Shown: positions 19,400 to 29,172 of the stretch, one piece after another | Numbering within the stretch: position 1 is the stretch's first letter | How the letters are laid out: every line of letters begins with the position of its first letter | Assembly: GCF_004327355.1 (NCBI RefSeq) | Contig: NZ_QJUM01000001.1 | Span: forward strand, 248,001-312,000 | DNA length: 64,000 nt | Reading direction: 5' to 3' | Origin: Phytopseudomonas dryadis | Lineage (GTDB): Bacteria; Pseudomonadota; Gammaproteobacteria; Pseudomonadales; Pseudomonadaceae | The notes under the pieces: generated by a model | The model's database searches: none | What the model saw: the letters and a program-made list of their open reading frames with translations, nothing else | Told to the model about the DNA's origin: nothing | Program-made: the position numbers and the translations under genes

Positions 19400-19714
19400 A
19401 TGCTGGACGTATTGCAACTCAAACACTCGGTGAACAGGATGTCACTGGACAAGGTTCGCCCCACCGTCGAGGAACTGCACCTGGAGGGGATCGTTACCGA
19501 AGGTAAAACCCCTTTCACACGCCTGCACTTCAATACCTGCTTCGCCGAAATCGAAGCCCTGTTGCAACGCGCGGGCTACCACAAGCAACTGGATGTGGTC
19601 GGTTACCAGGGCCAGGCCTACGCCATGTTCGATCCGGCGCGCTGGGAAGCCGTGGCCGTACTGCGCTGGCTGAAGGATTACGTGGAAGAAGCGCAGGCCT
19701 GCCCCGCCTCTTAA
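19400..19714 (+). CDS. Conserved-looking small cytoplasmic protein, unknown function
   Basis: 104 residues without signal peptide or membrane segment. The sequence (MLDVLQLKHSVNRMSLDKV at the start; RLHFNTCFAEIEALLQRAGY in the middle; DPARWEAVAVLRWLKDYVEE at the end) is well balanced and codon use matches its neighbours. The ATG at 19400 is preceded by GGGAGCCTAAGG, a usable ribosome-binding site; the in-frame start at 19316 lacks one. Function not recognised. It lies in a lightly populated 1.5-kb stretch before oprF. Confidence 0.7.
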   Translation: MLDVLQLKHSVNRMSLDKVRPTVEELHLEGIVTEGKTPFTRLHFNTCFAEIEALLQRAGYHKQLDVVGYQGQAYAMFDPARWEAVAVLRWLKDYVEEAQACPAS

Positions 19715-20091
19715 CGAGTCACCCTTCAACGATGGTGCACGGCCATGGCCCACGAGGACGTGCCGTGAGCAGAGTCCCTGCCCGAGACAGAAGCGCTCTG
19801 ACGGTGCTTTCAGCAGGTGCCGGGCGACGGCTCCGGATATGGCATGTTGTTTGCCTTGGATCGATACAAGATATCCGCCGCCTCCAGGAGTGGGAAGGCG
19901 GGTAACGGACACGGCGTCTGCCAGATCACCTTCCCCCATCGGGTGGTCTGACAGATGCCGTTTTTATTGGTGCGGCCCTCCTTGCCACCCAGCCCGAAGA
20001 ACGCCGATAAGCCGTGTCGATGCACGCCGGCCCTTTTCGCGGGCAAAGAAAAACCCGGCCGAAGCCGGGTTTTTCCTGACGCCTTGGCCTA
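19715..20091. other. 377-bp gap with no gene seen
   Basis: Apart from the oprF terminator at its right end, no ORF with a credible start or composition was found on either strand, and no RNA gene was recognised. Confidence 0.6.
20048..20075 (-). terminator. Rho-independent terminator of oprF (probably bidirectional)
   Basis: AACCCGGC and GCCGGGTT arms around CGAA, flanked by an A-run on one side and a T-run on the other, 16 nt past the oprF stop. Confidence 0.9.
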
Positions 20092-21072
20092 TTACTGGGC
20101 CTGGGCTTCTACTTCGGCTTCTACGCGACGGTTGATCGCGCGGCCTTCTTCGGTGGCGTTGTCGGCAACCGGACGGGACTCACCGTAGCCGGCAGCGTTG
20201 ACGCGTTGGGAATCAACACCGTACTGGTTGACCAGCACTTCACGAACGGCGTTGGCACGACGCTCGGACAGTTTCTGGTTGTAAGCGTCGGTACCGACGG
20301 AGTCGGTGTGACCTTCAACAGTGGTGCTGGTTTGCGGGTACTGGTTCATGAAGTCGGCCAGGTTCTTGATGTCGCCGTAGCTTTCTTCTTTGACAGCGGC
20401 TTTGTCGAAGTCGAACTTGACGTCCAGCTCGACACGAACGACCTGAGGCGCTTCTTCAACGGCCGGAGCCGGCTCCGGGATCGGCTCGGGAGCAGCTTCG
20501 ACAACCTGAGCGACCTGACGGGTGCTGCCACCGAAGTTCAGACCGACACCAACGCCGGCTTGCCACTCGGTGTCACCCTGATCGATGTTGTACAGGGCGT
20601 CGACACCAGCACGTGCGTAGAAGATCTCGGTGAAGTAGTACTTGGCACCGGCACCGGCGATAGCCAGGGTGGAGTGGTTACGACCGCCGCTGTTGGCGTC
20701 GCCGATGCTCTGGTGACCGAAGCCGCCAGAAACGTAGGGACGCAGGCCTACACCTGGCTGACCGAAGTGGTAGATGGCCTTCAGATCGGTCAGGTTGCCC
20801 TTGATGTTCTTGCTGCCAGCGGCGCCTTCGCCGCGCAGGTCGTGGTATTCGCCGTAGGACAGCGCCAGCTCGACATCGTCGGTCAGGTAGTAGCCAATGC
20901 TGCCACCGAACAGGTTGCCTTCATTGTGAGCATAGTCACGCTGAACGTCGGTGAAATAGCGATTGGCAAAGCCTTCCACCTCGACAGCGCCTTGGCCTTG
21001 AGCCAGCACGCCCATGGAGGTAGCGGCTACCAACGAGCCAATGACTACGCCTAAGGTGTTTTTCAGTTTCAT
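20092..21072 (-). CDS. oprF: Major outer-membrane porin OprF
   Basis: 326 residues. A signal peptide (cleavage near GVLAQ, residue about 25) is followed by an 8-strand N-terminal barrel (RYFTDVQRDYAHN, GGSIGYYL, LRPYVSGGFGH) and a Pro/Glu linker (EAAPEPIPEPAPAVEEAPQ). The C-terminal OmpA peptidoglycan-binding domain includes VKFDFDKAAVKEESYGDI and TVEGHTDSVGTDAYN. OprF is a general porin and the main link between outer membrane and cell wall. The cysteine-containing loop found between the domains of P. aeruginosa OprF is absent; this sequence has no cysteine. It sits 105 bp downstream of sigX, which drives part of its transcription in relatives. Confidence 0.97.
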   Translation of the reverse strand: MKLKNTLGVVIGSLVAATSMGVLAQGQGAVEVEGFANRYFTDVQRDYAHNEGNLFGGSIGYYLTDDVELALSYGEYHDLRGEGAAGSKNIKGNLTDLKAIYHFGQPGVGLRPYVSGGFGHQSIGDANSGGRNHSTLAIAGAGAKYYFTEIFYARAGVDALYNIDQGDTEWQAGVGVGLNFGGSTRQVAQVVEAAPEPIPEPAPAVEEAPQVVRVELDVKFDFDKAAVKEESYGDIKNLADFMNQYPQTSTTVEGHTDSVGTDAYNQKLSERRANAVREVLVNQYGVDSQRVNAAGYGESRPVADNATEEGRAINRRVEAEVEAQAQ

Positions 21073-21177
21073 CCGTTAAATCCCCATCTATGATTGATTG
21101 AATCGCATGCAGGTAGACATGCGAGTCGTCGGTAAGTTTAACAAAACTCACCTTATGCCAGAGATCGTTTGCCCGAA

Positions 21178-21768
21178 CTAACTTTCGGTAACGCCCGCAA
21201 ACTTCTCACGCAATCTGTCTAACGCGCGCTTGTAGCGCATTTTGGTGGCGCTGAGCCCCATGTGCATGATGTCAGCTATTTCCTGAAATTCCAGTTCTGC
21301 AACAAAACGCAACACCAGAATTTCCCGATCAATTGGGTTGACATGCACGAGCCAGCGATCCAGGCCACCACGATCCTCTATTTTAGGCGCCTTTTCTTCC
21401 GACGCCTCCTCCAGCGGATCCAAACTTAGCGCATCCATCAGGCGGCGCTTGCGCCGCTCCTTGCGGTACTGAGTGATGCATTCGTTGTAAGTAATGCTAT
21501 ACAACCAGGTCTTGAATTTTGATTTACCCTCGAAGTTCTTCAGGCCATAAAGAACTTTCAGCATCACTTCCTGACAGACATCATCGGCATCACGATCGTT
21601 CCCTAAATATCGCGCACAGACATTGAACAGGGTGCGCTGGTAGCGGCGCATGAGCTCCTCGTAGGCCCGGGTGATATGAAACAGTTCATCGTGGGCACGC
21701 GCCACCAACTCCTCGTCGGAGAGCTCGCGGGGGTCATAACGCACGGGCGGTGATTGAATGGTGTTCAA
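21178..21768 (-). CDS. sigX: ECF RNA polymerase sigma factor SigX
   Basis: Extracytoplasmic-function sigma factor governing oprF and membrane-fluidity and fatty-acid genes. Sigma2 reads YEELMRRYQRTLFNVCARYLGNDRDADDVCQEVMLKVLYGL, with KFKTWLYSITYNECI. Sigma4 reads NPIDREILVLRFVAELEFQEIADIMHMGLSATKMRYKRALDRLR. No ATG is available: the frame can begin at TTG 21768 (196-197 residues, aligning with the PAO1 length as remembered) or TTG 21783 (five residues longer). Neither has a good ribosome-binding site. There is no anti-sigma gene beside it, as usual for sigX. A hairpin terminator precedes it. Confidence 0.92.
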   Translation of the reverse strand: MNTIQSPPVRYDPRELSDEELVARAHDELFHITRAYEELMRRYQRTLFNVCARYLGNDRDADDVCQEVMLKVLYGLKNFEGKSKFKTWLYSITYNECITQYRKERRKRRLMDALSLDPLEEASEEKAPKIEDRGGLDRWLVHVNPIDREILVLRFVAELEFQEIADIMHMGLSATKMRYKRALDRLREKFAGVTES

Positions 21769-21792
21769 AGCAGATCGGGCCAACGGTCAGGA

Positions 21793-21830
21793 CGAAAACA
21801 GCCAGCACCTGATCGAGCAGGTCGCTGGCT
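21793..21830 (-). terminator. Terminator-like hairpin between cmpX and sigX
   Basis: Read leftward, arms GCCAGCGACCTG and CAGGTGCTGGC enclose a 6-nt loop and are followed by TGTTTTC. It ends 24 nt before the TTG start of sigX and lies 28 nt past the cmpX stop, so it would limit read-through from cmpX into sigX. Confidence 0.65.
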
Positions 21831-21858
21831 GGGCGCATAGGGTAGCAGGAATGCCCCC

Positions 21859-22683
21859 TCAGCGGCTGCTTACCCGCTGCTCGAGCAGAACCCGGTTGGA
21901 CAGGGAAACCAGGTCGCCCGAAGCGGTCAGCAGCGTGGTCTTGACCGTACCGATCTCTTCGATCTGCCCGGCGACATCGCCGACCTCTATCTGCTGACCG
22001 ACCTGGTACAACTCACGTACGTAGATGCCGGCGAGGATCTGGCTGGCCAGGTCGCGACTGCCCAGCCCCAGCGCCAGGGCGACCGCCAGGCCAACGGAAA
22101 TCAGCACGATGGCGATGACGTTGTTGAGCAGGTCGGTCTTGACCTCCAGCTGACCGATGGCCACGGAGATGCTGATGATGATCACCAGCCCCTGGGCCAG
22201 CCGCGCCAGACCATGGGCATAGTCCAGCCCCACGCCTTCGGCGGCGCCACGCACCAGGCCACTGAGCAGCTGCGCCAGCAGCACGCCGGCCAGCAGCACC
22301 AGAGCGGCGCCGAATACCTTGGGCAGATACAGGGCCAGCACATCCAGCGTGGCGGACACCCGCTCCAGGCCCAGCGACTCGGCCGCCGAGACCAGGAACA
22401 CCAGCAGCACGAACCAGTAGATGATCTTGCCGATCAGGGCCGACACCGGCACCTGGATACCGGCACGCCCGAGCAGTTTGGTCAGCCCGGTACCGGCCAT
22501 CAGGCGGTCGAGGCCGATCTTGCCGAGCAGCTTCGACAACAGGGTGTCGAGCAGCTTGGCCACGACGAAACCGAGCAGCACCAGCACCAGCGCCACGAAC
22601 AGGTTGGGGATGAAACCGGCGACTTTCGTCCACAGCGCCGTCATCGCGGCAACCAGGCTATGCGTCCAGGGGTCGAGTTCCAT
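21859..22683 (-). CDS. cmpX: CmpX, small-conductance mechanosensitive-type membrane protein
   Basis: 274 residues with four or five helices. Repeated helical segments LFVALVLVLLGFVVAKLLDTLL and VLLAGVLLAQLLSGLVRGA match the conserved TM helix of the MscS-related TM_helix family. A soluble C-terminal MscS-like beta domain follows (REL-YQVGQQIEVGDVAGQIEEIGTVKTTLLTASGDLVSLSNR). In Pseudomonas it modulates envelope stress signalling and SigX/AlgU activity. It starts 1 bp after the crfX stop and is separated from sigX by a terminator-like hairpin. Confidence 0.93.
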   Translation of the reverse strand: MELDPWTHSLVAAMTALWTKVAGFIPNLFVALVLVLLGFVVAKLLDTLLSKLLGKIGLDRLMAGTGLTKLLGRAGIQVPVSALIGKIIYWFVLLVFLVSAAESLGLERVSATLDVLALYLPKVFGAALVLLAGVLLAQLLSGLVRGAAEGVGLDYAHGLARLAQGLVIIISISVAIGQLEVKTDLLNNVIAIVLISVGLAVALALGLGSRDLASQILAGIYVRELYQVGQQIEVGDVAGQIEEIGTVKTTLLTASGDLVSLSNRVLLEQRVSSR

Positions 22684-22684
22684 T

Positions 22685-22930
22685 TCAGTCAGCCTTATCA
22701 GAAGAACGAGCGGAGGAGTGGCGACGCGACACCGGCGTCACATGCGGCGAGCCACTGTTGAGGGCGAGCATCAGGGCTCCTGCCCAATGCCCCATCAAAC
22801 CGAACAGATCACCGGCCCCGACCTGGCGGTTGGCGGTCTTCAGGACGCGGTGCAGGCAGGCGTCATCGTCACGGGACGACGACGGGCTTTTCAGCAGATC
22901 ACGCAAGGATTCTTCAAATGGATCGTGCAT
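22685..22930 (-). CDS. crfX: CrfX/CfrX small protein of the sigX locus
   Basis: 81-residue hydrophilic protein with no signal peptide (MHDPFEESLRDLLKSPSSSRDDDACLH...). It is identified mainly by position: between cmaX and cmpX, in the order cmaX-crfX-cmpX-sigX-oprF that Pseudomonas species share. Its stop lies 1 bp before the cmpX ATG, so the two are coupled. Function is not established to my knowledge. Confidence 0.8.
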   Translation of the reverse strand: MHDPFEESLRDLLKSPSSSRDDDACLHRVLKTANRQVGAGDLFGLMGHWAGALMLALNSGSPHVTPVSRRHSSARSSDKAD

Positions 22931-22986
22931 GGCAGAGACCTCACAGGACGTCTCGGCTAGACGAGACCAGCATCGCCCAAGTCACA

Positions 22987-23982
22987 TCAGACCCAGCGCA
23001 AGCGGCGGAACAGCAGCCATTGCCCGACGGCGATCAGCAGCATCAGCGAGCAGGCGATGAGGAAGCCGTAGGGGCTGTCGGCGCCAGGGATACCGCCGAC
23101 ATTGATCCCCAGCAGGCCGGTGATGAAACTCATCGGCAGGAAGATGCAGGTGATGATGCCGAAACGGAACATGATGTGATTCATGCGCAGATCCATGCGC
23201 CGGTTTTCCGTTTCCAGCAGCAGGCCGATACGTTCGCGGGTCAGCTCCAGCTCTTCCAGATAGCGCAGCAGCCTGTTGTTCAGCTCGTTCCAGTAGACAC
23301 TGTCCTCGACCACCAGCCAGGGCAGCTGGCTGCGGGTGAGCTGGGCATAGATGTCGCGCTGGGGCGACAGGAAGCGGCGCAGCCCGGCGGCCCGGCGACG
23401 GATCTGCAGCAGCAGCCCGTGATCGGGCAAGGCGCGCTCGTCGGCATCGACCCTTTCCTCCTGCGTATCGACCCGTTCGGCCAGCCCGGCGACCAGATCC
23501 TCGACCTTGTCCGTCAGGTAATCGGCCAGTTGCAGTACCAGTTCGGAGGCGCTTTTCGGCCCCTTGCCAGCCTGTAGCTGCTCGATCAGGTCGTCGGTCG
23601 CCCGCAGCGGACGCAGGCGCAGGGAAATGACCCGCCGCGCCTCGGCGAAAATGCGCACGGAGACCATGTCTTCGGGCTCGGCCCCCGGGTTCAGGTTGAC
23701 CCCGCGCAGGAACAGCAGCAGTTGGTCATTGGCCAGGGCCAGGGCCCGCGGCCGGGTATTCTCCTCCAGCAGCAGATCGCAGGCGAACTCGCTCAGCCCG
23801 CTTTCGCGGCGCAACCAGCTCTGCGTCTGCGGATGGCTGCGGTCCCAGTGCAACCAGAGGCTTTGCTCCTCACTCAGGTGCAGTTCACCCAGTTGCTCGC
23901 GGGCAATCGGCCGCGCCCCACCCTTTCCGTCCAGCACGAGGGCGTGCACCAGCCCCCACTGCGCATTTTCTTCCTCGTACAT
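22987..23982 (-). CDS. cmaX: CmaX, CorA/ZntB-family divalent metal transporter
   Basis: 331-residue membrane protein of the CorA superfamily. A large N-terminal cytoplasmic domain ends in a coiled stretch (LELTRERIGLLLETENRRMDLRMNHIMFRFG). Two C-terminal helices follow, with GINVGGIPGADSP in the loop between them; the family signature is GxN, here GIN, closer to the ZntB-like zinc branch. The ATG at 23982 is preferred (AGGGGA 4-5 nt upstream); an alternative at 24000 adds six residues. It is the first gene of the cmaX-crfX-cmpX run and follows rraA closely. Confidence 0.92.
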   Translation of the reverse strand: MYEEENAQWGLVHALVLDGKGGARPIAREQLGELHLSEEQSLWLHWDRSHPQTQSWLRRESGLSEFACDLLLEENTRPRALALANDQLLLFLRGVNLNPGAEPEDMVSVRIFAEARRVISLRLRPLRATDDLIEQLQAGKGPKSASELVLQLADYLTDKVEDLVAGLAERVDTQEERVDADERALPDHGLLLQIRRRAAGLRRFLSPQRDIYAQLTRSQLPWLVVEDSVYWNELNNRLLRYLEELELTRERIGLLLETENRRMDLRMNHIMFRFGIITCIFLPMSFITGLLGINVGGIPGADSPYGFLIACSLMLLIAVGQWLLFRRLRWV

Positions 23983-24012
23983 CCAATCCCCTGACGACAT
24001 TGGGATCCCGTT

Positions 24013-24501
24013 CTATTGCGGCATGCGCAAGGCGCTGGGCGAAACGATGATGCCGTTGTTGTCGGCATAGACGTACTCGCCGGGGCGGAACGTGACGCCA
24101 GCGAAGGTGACCGTCACGTTGAGATCGCCGAGACCGCGCTTTTCGGTCTTCATCGGATGACTGGCCAGGGCCTGGACGCCGAGATCGGTCTGCGCCAGCA
24201 CGTCGACGTCGCGCACGCAGCCATAGATCACCATGCCTTCCCAGCCATTCTTCGCCGCCTTCTCGGCGATCATGTCGCCGAGCAGCGCGCAGCGCAGTGA
24301 CGCGCCACCATCGACCACCAGCACCTTGCCCGTGCCGGGCTGATCGGCCTGGGACTTGACCAGGGAATTGTCCTCGAAGCATTTGACCGTGACGATCTCG
24401 CCGCCGAAGGAATCGCGACCGCCGAAATTGCTGAACATCGGCTCGACGACCGTTACCTGCTCGGGATAGGCGTCACACAGATCGGGCGTGATGTAATGCA
24501 T
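24013..24501 (-). CDS. rraA: RraA-family protein (ribonuclease E activity regulator)
   Basis: 162 residues. E. coli RraA binds RNase E and inhibits it; homologues include HMG/CHA aldolases with a metal-bound oxaloacetate decarboxylase site. The central [26 protein letters not shown] is the conserved core: the G-x-x-x-A stretch and the Arg-Asp pair in CVRDVD form the potential active site. The aldolase residues appear retained, so enzyme activity is not excluded. The ATG at 24501 was chosen over the in-frame 24591 because [10 protein letters not shown] matches family N-termini and GGAG precedes it. Confidence 0.9.
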   Translation of the reverse strand: MHYITPDLCDAYPEQVTVVEPMFSNFGGRDSFGGEIVTVKCFEDNSLVKSQADQPGTGKVLVVDGGASLRCALLGDMIAEKAAKNGWEGMVIYGCVRDVDVLAQTDLGVQALASHPMKTEKRGLGDLNVTVTFAGVTFRPGEYVYADNNGIIVSPSALRMPQ

Positions 24502-24654
24502 GGCGAAGCTCCTGTTGGAAGGTGATCGAAACCAGCAGCATAGACAGTGGCAGGCGCTCGTGCCGCAGCGCTTGCGCGCATGCGACGGCACGCCACAGCG
24601 GACAACGGCCAGGAAAATGACCGGAAACCGTCATGGCGTCACATCTTAGCCGCA

Positions 24655-25656
24655 TCAGGGCGCGACAGGAATGCCTTGCGCCTGCTCTGGCGGCGACGCC
24701 AGGGAAGCCGATTGCGCCTGATTCAACCAGCGCAACACCAGTGGCCACACCTCGATCTGCGCCCCTTTGCTGACCAGCATACCCACATGGTCGTAGTCGT
24801 GGGCGAAGCCCTGGGCGCGGCCGAGGCTGACGAACGCCCCGCTCGCGCCGGCGAACTGCTCGAACAGGGCCCGGCAGGCCCAGGGCGGGTCCTGTCGATC
24901 GCCATCGGCGGTCACCGCCAGCAGCGGCAGGCGAACCTCGCGCAGCCCCGACCACCAGTCGCGCTCGGCATCGGCGAAACGCCCGAACAGCCGATGCCAG
25001 CGCAGGCTTTCCAGGGCGATGCCAATGGGCTCGTCTTCCGGGCCGCGCTTGAGCCGCGCCCCGGACAGCACGGAAAAACGCCTGAGCAGCAGGCGCGCGC
25101 CCCACGCGAGCGGCGGGATCTTCAGCGGCCAATGGACACGGCTCACCTGGGCGCCGAACAGGGCGACACTGGCCATCCGGGCCTGTTCCAGGTAGGCGCC
25201 CCCAAGGGCGGCGGCCAGGGTGATTGCGCCCAGGGAATGGCCGATCCAGTGGGCCTTCTGCGGATTCTGCTCATGCACGAAGGCGGCGATGGCCGGCAGG
25301 TCGTAACGTGCATAGTCGGCCACGCAATTGCTGCGGTAAGCCTGGTTGCGGGGCGACAGGCCATGGCCGCGCATTTCCGCGATCCACACATCGAATCCGG
25401 CCCGGGCGAGAAAAGGCCCCAGGCCGATGCATGTGGGTGAATACCAGAAACGCCGGTTGGAAAAACTGCCGTGCAGCAGAATCACCGGTTCGCCGCGAAC
25501 CGCTTCCGGTCCGGCGATACCGAGCCGGGTCAGCGCCAGTTCGACGCTGGGGTCGGGGCTGTTGTTCGGTTTCAGGCGGTAGACATCTTCACTCAGGTCG
25601 CCACGCAGTTCTGCGCTGATCAAGGCGACGGGAAACAACTCGCTGCTGCTTTGCAT
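24655..25656 (-). CDS. Alpha/beta hydrolase (esterase/lipase-like)
   Basis: 333-residue predicted serine hydrolase. The oxyanion region is VILLHGSFSNRRFWYSP (HG motif) and the nucleophile elbow is WIGHSLGAITLAAAL. A late Asp (VTADGDRQDPP) and a His (FAHDYDHVGML) complete a plausible triad. No signal peptide is seen, so it is probably cytoplasmic. The frame opens at 25707, but a terminator for ppsA occupies 25672-25696, so the ATG at 25656 (MQSSSELFPV) is the likely start. PAO1 has a similar esterase between rraA and ppsA. Substrate unknown. Confidence 0.85.
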   Translation of the reverse strand: MQSSSELFPVALISAELRGDLSEDVYRLKPNNSPDPSVELALTRLGIAGPEAVRGEPVILLHGSFSNRRFWYSPTCIGLGPFLARAGFDVWIAEMRGHGLSPRNQAYRSNCVADYARYDLPAIAAFVHEQNPQKAHWIGHSLGAITLAAALGGAYLEQARMASVALFGAQVSRVHWPLKIPPLAWGARLLLRRFSVLSGARLKRGPEDEPIGIALESLRWHRLFGRFADAERDWWSGLREVRLPLLAVTADGDRQDPPWACRALFEQFAGASGAFVSLGRAQGFAHDYDHVGMLVSKGAQIEVWPLVLRWLNQAQSASLASPPEQAQGIPVAP

Positions 25657-25671
25657 CTTCGCTCTGGCATG

Positions 25672-25696
25672 AAAAAGGGCAGGTAGAACCTGCCCT
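25672..25696 (-). terminator. Rho-independent terminator of ppsA
   Basis: 9-bp perfect arms AGGGCAGGT and ACCTGCCCT around a 3-nt loop, followed leftward by five T. It lies 80 nt past the ppsA stop and fixes the downstream hydrolase start to 25656. Confidence 0.92.
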
Positions 25697-25776
25697 CGGG
25701 TCATCATTCGAATATCGCTGTTCCTGGCGCGTGCTCACGCTCTCGCGGCGACGCGCAGTGGATCGCGATCCTGTGT

Positions 25777-28152
25777 TCAGGCCTGCTGCTGGCCCTCCGC
25801 CAGGAAGAACCAGGTCTCCAGCACCGAATCCGGGTTCAGGGAAACGCTCTCGATGCCCTGCTCCATCAGCCACTTGGCCAGATCCGGGTGGTCGGAAGGC
25901 CCCTGACCGCAGATACCGATGTACTTGCCGGCCTTGTTGCACGCGGCGATGGCGTTGGCCAGCAGCTTCTTGACCGCTGGATTACGCTCGTCGAACAGGT
26001 GGGCGACGATACCGGAATCGCGATCCAGGCCCAGGGTCAGCTGGGTCAGGTCGTTGGAGCCGATGGAGAAGCCGTCGAAGAACTCGAGGAACTCGTCGGC
26101 CAGGATGGCGTTGGAGGGCAGCTCGCACATCATGATGACCTTGAGGCCGTCCTGGCCGCGCACCAGGCCGTTTTCGGCGAGCAGATCGACCACCTGCTTG
26201 GCTTCGCCCAGGGTACGCACGAACGGCACCATGATCTCGACGTTGGTCAGGCCCATCTCGTTGCGCACTTTCTTCAAGGCGCGGCATTCGAGCTCGAAGC
26301 AGTCGCGGAAGGACTCGCTGATGTAACGCGAGGCGCCACGGAAACCCAGCATCGGGTTTTCTTCTTCCGGCTCGTACAGCTTGCCGCCGATCAGGTTGGC
26401 GTATTCGTTGGACTTGAAGTCGGACAGGCGCACGATGACCTTCTTCGGCCAGAACGCCGCGGCCAGGGTGCTGACGCCCTCGACCAGCTTCTCGACATAG
26501 AAGCCCACCGGGTCGTCGTAACCGGCGATGCGTTTCGCCACGCTCTCCTGGATTTCCGGCGGCAGGCCGGCCATGTTCAGCAGCGCCTTGGGGTGCACGC
26601 CGATCATGCGGTTGATGATGAACTCCAGGCGCGCCAGGCCCACGCCGGCATTGGGCAACTGGGCGAAATCGAAGGCGCGATCCGGGTTGCCGACGTTCAT
26701 CATGATCTTGAACGGCAGTTCGGGCATGGCGTCGACCGAGTTCTTGCGAATGTCGAAGCCCAGCTCGCCTTCGAAGATGAAGCCGGTATCGCCCTCGGCG
26801 CAGGATACGGTCACGCCCTGGCCGTCACGCAGCACATGGGTCGCGTTGCCGCAGCCGACCACTGCGGGGATGCCCAGCTCGCGGGCGATGATCGCCGCGT
26901 GGCAGGTGCGCCCGCCACGGTTGGTGACGATGGCGCTGGCGCGCTTCATCACCGGCTCCCAGTCCGGATCGGTCATGTCGGAGACCAGTATGTCGCCGGG
27001 CTGAACCTTGTCCATCTCCGAGACGTCGTTGATCACCCGCACCTTGCCGGCGCCGATCTTCTGGCCGATGGCGCGGCCTTCCACCAGCACGGTGCCGGTT
27101 TCCTTGAGCAGGTAGCGTTCCATGACCGTGGCGTTGGCGCGGCTTTTCACCGTCTCCGGACGTGCCTGGACGATGTACAGCTTGCCGTCGTCGCCGTCCT
27201 TGGCCCACTCGATGTCCATCGGCCGGCCGTAGTGCTTCTCGATGATCATGGCCTGCTTGGCCAGTTCGCTGACTTCGGCGTCGCTGAGGCAGAAACGGGC
27301 GCGGTCGGCACGCTCGACGTCGACCACCTTGACCGACTTGCCGGCCTTGGCTTCGTCGCCGTAGATCATCTTGATCGCCTTGCTGCCCAGGTTGCGGCGC
27401 AGGATCGCCGGACGGCCGGCCTCGAGGGTGTGCTTGTGCACGTAGAATTCGTCAGGGTTGACCGCGCCCTGCACCACGGTCTCGCCGAGGCCGTAGGCGC
27501 CGGTGATGAACACCACGTCGCGGAAGCCCGATTCGGTGTCCAGGGTGAACATCACCCCGGCGGTGCCGGTTTCCGAACGCACCATGCGCTGCACGCCGGC
27601 GGACAGGGCGACCAGCTTGTGGTCGAAGCCCTGGTGCACGCGGTAGGCGATGGCGCGGTCGTTGAACAGCGAGGCGAAGACTTCCTTGGCCGCGCGGATC
27701 ACGTTGTCCACGCCGCGGATATTGAGGAAGGTCTCCTGCTGGCCGGCGAACGAGGCGTCCGGCAGGTCTTCGGCGGTGGCCGAGGAGCGCACGGCCACGG
27801 CTATATTGTCGTTGCCGCCGGCCATGGCGGCGAACGCCGTGCGGATCTGCGCATCGAGCTCGGCCGGGAACTGGGCCTCCATCACCCACTGGCGGATCTG
27901 CGCGCCGGTCTTGGCCAGGGCGTTGACGTCGTCGACATCCAGGGCATCCAGCGCCGCGTGGATCTGCGCATTGAGGCCGCTCTGCTCGAGAAAGTCGCGA
28001 TAGGCCTGAGCGGTAGTGGCGAAACCGCCGGGGACCGACACGCCGGCACCCGCCAGGTTGCTGATCATCTCGCCAAGGGAGGCGTTCTTGCCCCCTACGT
28101 GCTCGACATCGTGGTTGCCGAGCTTATCGAGGGAAACTACGTACTCTGCCAA
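25777..28152 (-). CDS. ppsA: Phosphoenolpyruvate synthase
   Basis: 791-residue enzyme converting pyruvate and ATP to PEP, AMP and phosphate for gluconeogenesis. Domains are in order. The N-terminal ATP-grasp domain holds [12 protein letters not shown] and [26 protein letters not shown]. The swivelling phosphohistidine domain reads [21 protein letters not shown], with the catalytic His near residue 420. The C-terminal PEP/pyruvate TIM barrel contains [23 protein letters not shown] and [11 protein letters not shown]. Length matches the family. It has its own terminator and is transcribed divergently from ppsR, its regulator. Confidence 0.98.
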   Translation of the reverse strand: MAEYVVSLDKLGNHDVEHVGGKNASLGEMISNLAGAGVSVPGGFATTAQAYRDFLEQSGLNAQIHAALDALDVDDVNALAKTGAQIRQWVMEAQFPAELDAQIRTAFAAMAGGNDNIAVAVRSSATAEDLPDASFAGQQETFLNIRGVDNVIRAAKEVFASLFNDRAIAYRVHQGFDHKLVALSAGVQRMVRSETGTAGVMFTLDTESGFRDVVFITGAYGLGETVVQGAVNPDEFYVHKHTLEAGRPAILRRNLGSKAIKMIYGDEAKAGKSVKVVDVERADRARFCLSDAEVSELAKQAMIIEKHYGRPMDIEWAKDGDDGKLYIVQARPETVKSRANATVMERYLLKETGTVLVEGRAIGQKIGAGKVRVINDVSEMDKVQPGDILVSDMTDPDWEPVMKRASAIVTNRGGRTCHAAIIARELGIPAVVGCGNATHVLRDGQGVTVSCAEGDTGFIFEGELGFDIRKNSVDAMPELPFKIMMNVGNPDRAFDFAQLPNAGVGLARLEFIINRMIGVHPKALLNMAGLPPEIQESVAKRIAGYDDPVGFYVEKLVEGVSTLAAAFWPKKVIVRLSDFKSNEYANLIGGKLYEPEEENPMLGFRGASRYISESFRDCFELECRALKKVRNEMGLTNVEIMVPFVRTLGEAKQVVDLLAENGLVRGQDGLKVIMMCELPSNAILADEFLEFFDGFSIGSNDLTQLTLGLDRDSGIVAHLFDERNPAVKKLLANAIAACNKAGKYIGICGQGPSDHPDLAKWLMEQGIESVSLNPDSVLETWFFLAEGQQQA

Positions 28153-28329
28153 GGTGATCTCTCCACTTCAGTGTTGGAAAAGCTCAATGGGGCTGGCGAT
28201 GCCGCTGGCTGTAAGCCCCGCGACGATGGCCTGGCCCTGGAAAATAAGTCACAATGCCAGCCCATTCGGGCCAGCCGAAACTGGCCTATCATAGCCAAGA
28301 TTCGCTCCCAGCTTAAGGCCATTGGCGCA

Positions 28330-29148
28330 ATGAAACGAACCGCGTACTTCATCTCGGACGGCACCGGCATCACCGCAGAAACCCTGGGGCAAAGCCTGCT
28401 GGCGCAATTCGAAACCATCGGTTTCAGCAAACTCACGCGGCCCTATGTCGACAGCGTGGAAAAAGCGCGCGCAATGGTACAACAAATCAACAATGCCGCC
28501 GAAAAAGACGGCGCCAACCCGATCATCTTCGCCACCATCGTCAACCAGGAGATCCATGACATCCTGGCCGAGTCCCGCGGCTTCATGATCGACATCTTCT
28601 CGACCTTCCTCTCACCGCTGGAACAGGAGCTCAACTCGCATTCCTCCTACTCGGTGGGCAAGTCCCACTCCATCGCCCACAACGCCAACTACATGGAGCG
28701 CATCGAGGCGGTCAACTTCGCCCTCGACAACGACGATGGAGCGCGCACGCATTACTACGACAAGGCAGATCTGATTTTGATCGGTGTATCGCGTTGCGGC
28801 AAAACGCCCACTTGCCTGTACATGGCCATGCAGTATGGCATCCGAGCCGCCAACTACCCCCTTACCGAAGACGACATGGAGCGGCTGCAGCTGTCCGACT
28901 CGCTGAAAAAGTACCGCGACAAGCTGTTCGGCCTGACCATCGACCCGGACCGTCTCACCGCCATCCGCAACGAACGCAAGCCCAACAGCCGCTACGCCAG
29001 CTATGCGCAGTGCGAATTCGAAGTGCGCGAGGTGGAAAACCTGTTCCGCCGCGAGTCGATCAATTACATCGACTCCACGCACTTCTCGGTGGAAGAGATT
29101 TCCGCCAAGATTCTGGTGGAGAAAGGCGTCGAACGCCGTTTCAAGTAA
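28330..29148 (+). CDS. ppsR: PEP synthase regulatory protein PpsR (bifunctional kinase/pyrophosphorylase)
   Basis: 272-residue DUF299 protein that inactivates PEP synthase by ADP-dependent threonine phosphorylation and reactivates it by phosphate-dependent dephosphorylation. The N-terminus [14 protein letters not shown] and the P-loop-like [15 protein letters not shown] (about residues 152-166) are diagnostic. The ATG at 28330 is the start used by relatives. It is divergent from ppsA across a 177-bp region that must carry both promoters. Confidence 0.97.
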   Translation: MKRTAYFISDGTGITAETLGQSLLAQFETIGFSKLTRPYVDSVEKARAMVQQINNAAEKDGANPIIFATIVNQEIHDILAESRGFMIDIFSTFLSPLEQELNSHSSYSVGKSHSIAHNANYMERIEAVNFALDNDDGARTHYYDKADLILIGVSRCGKTPTCLYMAMQYGIRAANYPLTEDDMERLQLSDSLKKYRDKLFGLTIDPDRLTAIRNERKPNSRYASYAQCEFEVREVENLFRRESINYIDSTHFSVEEISAKILVEKGVERRFK

Positions 29149-29172
29149 CCCTCCCTTTTCCGGACACCCGCC

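Noticed and set aside
19810..20046. 78-codon - strand ORF between the small gene and oprF
   Set aside because: No ribosome-binding site, atypical composition, and its start lies just beyond the oprF terminator.
25657..25707. Longer N-terminus for the alpha/beta hydrolase
   Set aside because: It would be encoded by the ppsA terminator hairpin; the ATG at 25656 lies after it.
25888..29148. 1086-codon + strand frame over ppsA and ppsR
   Set aside because: Only its last 272 codons (from 28330) are a gene, ppsR; the rest is the antisense shadow of ppsA.
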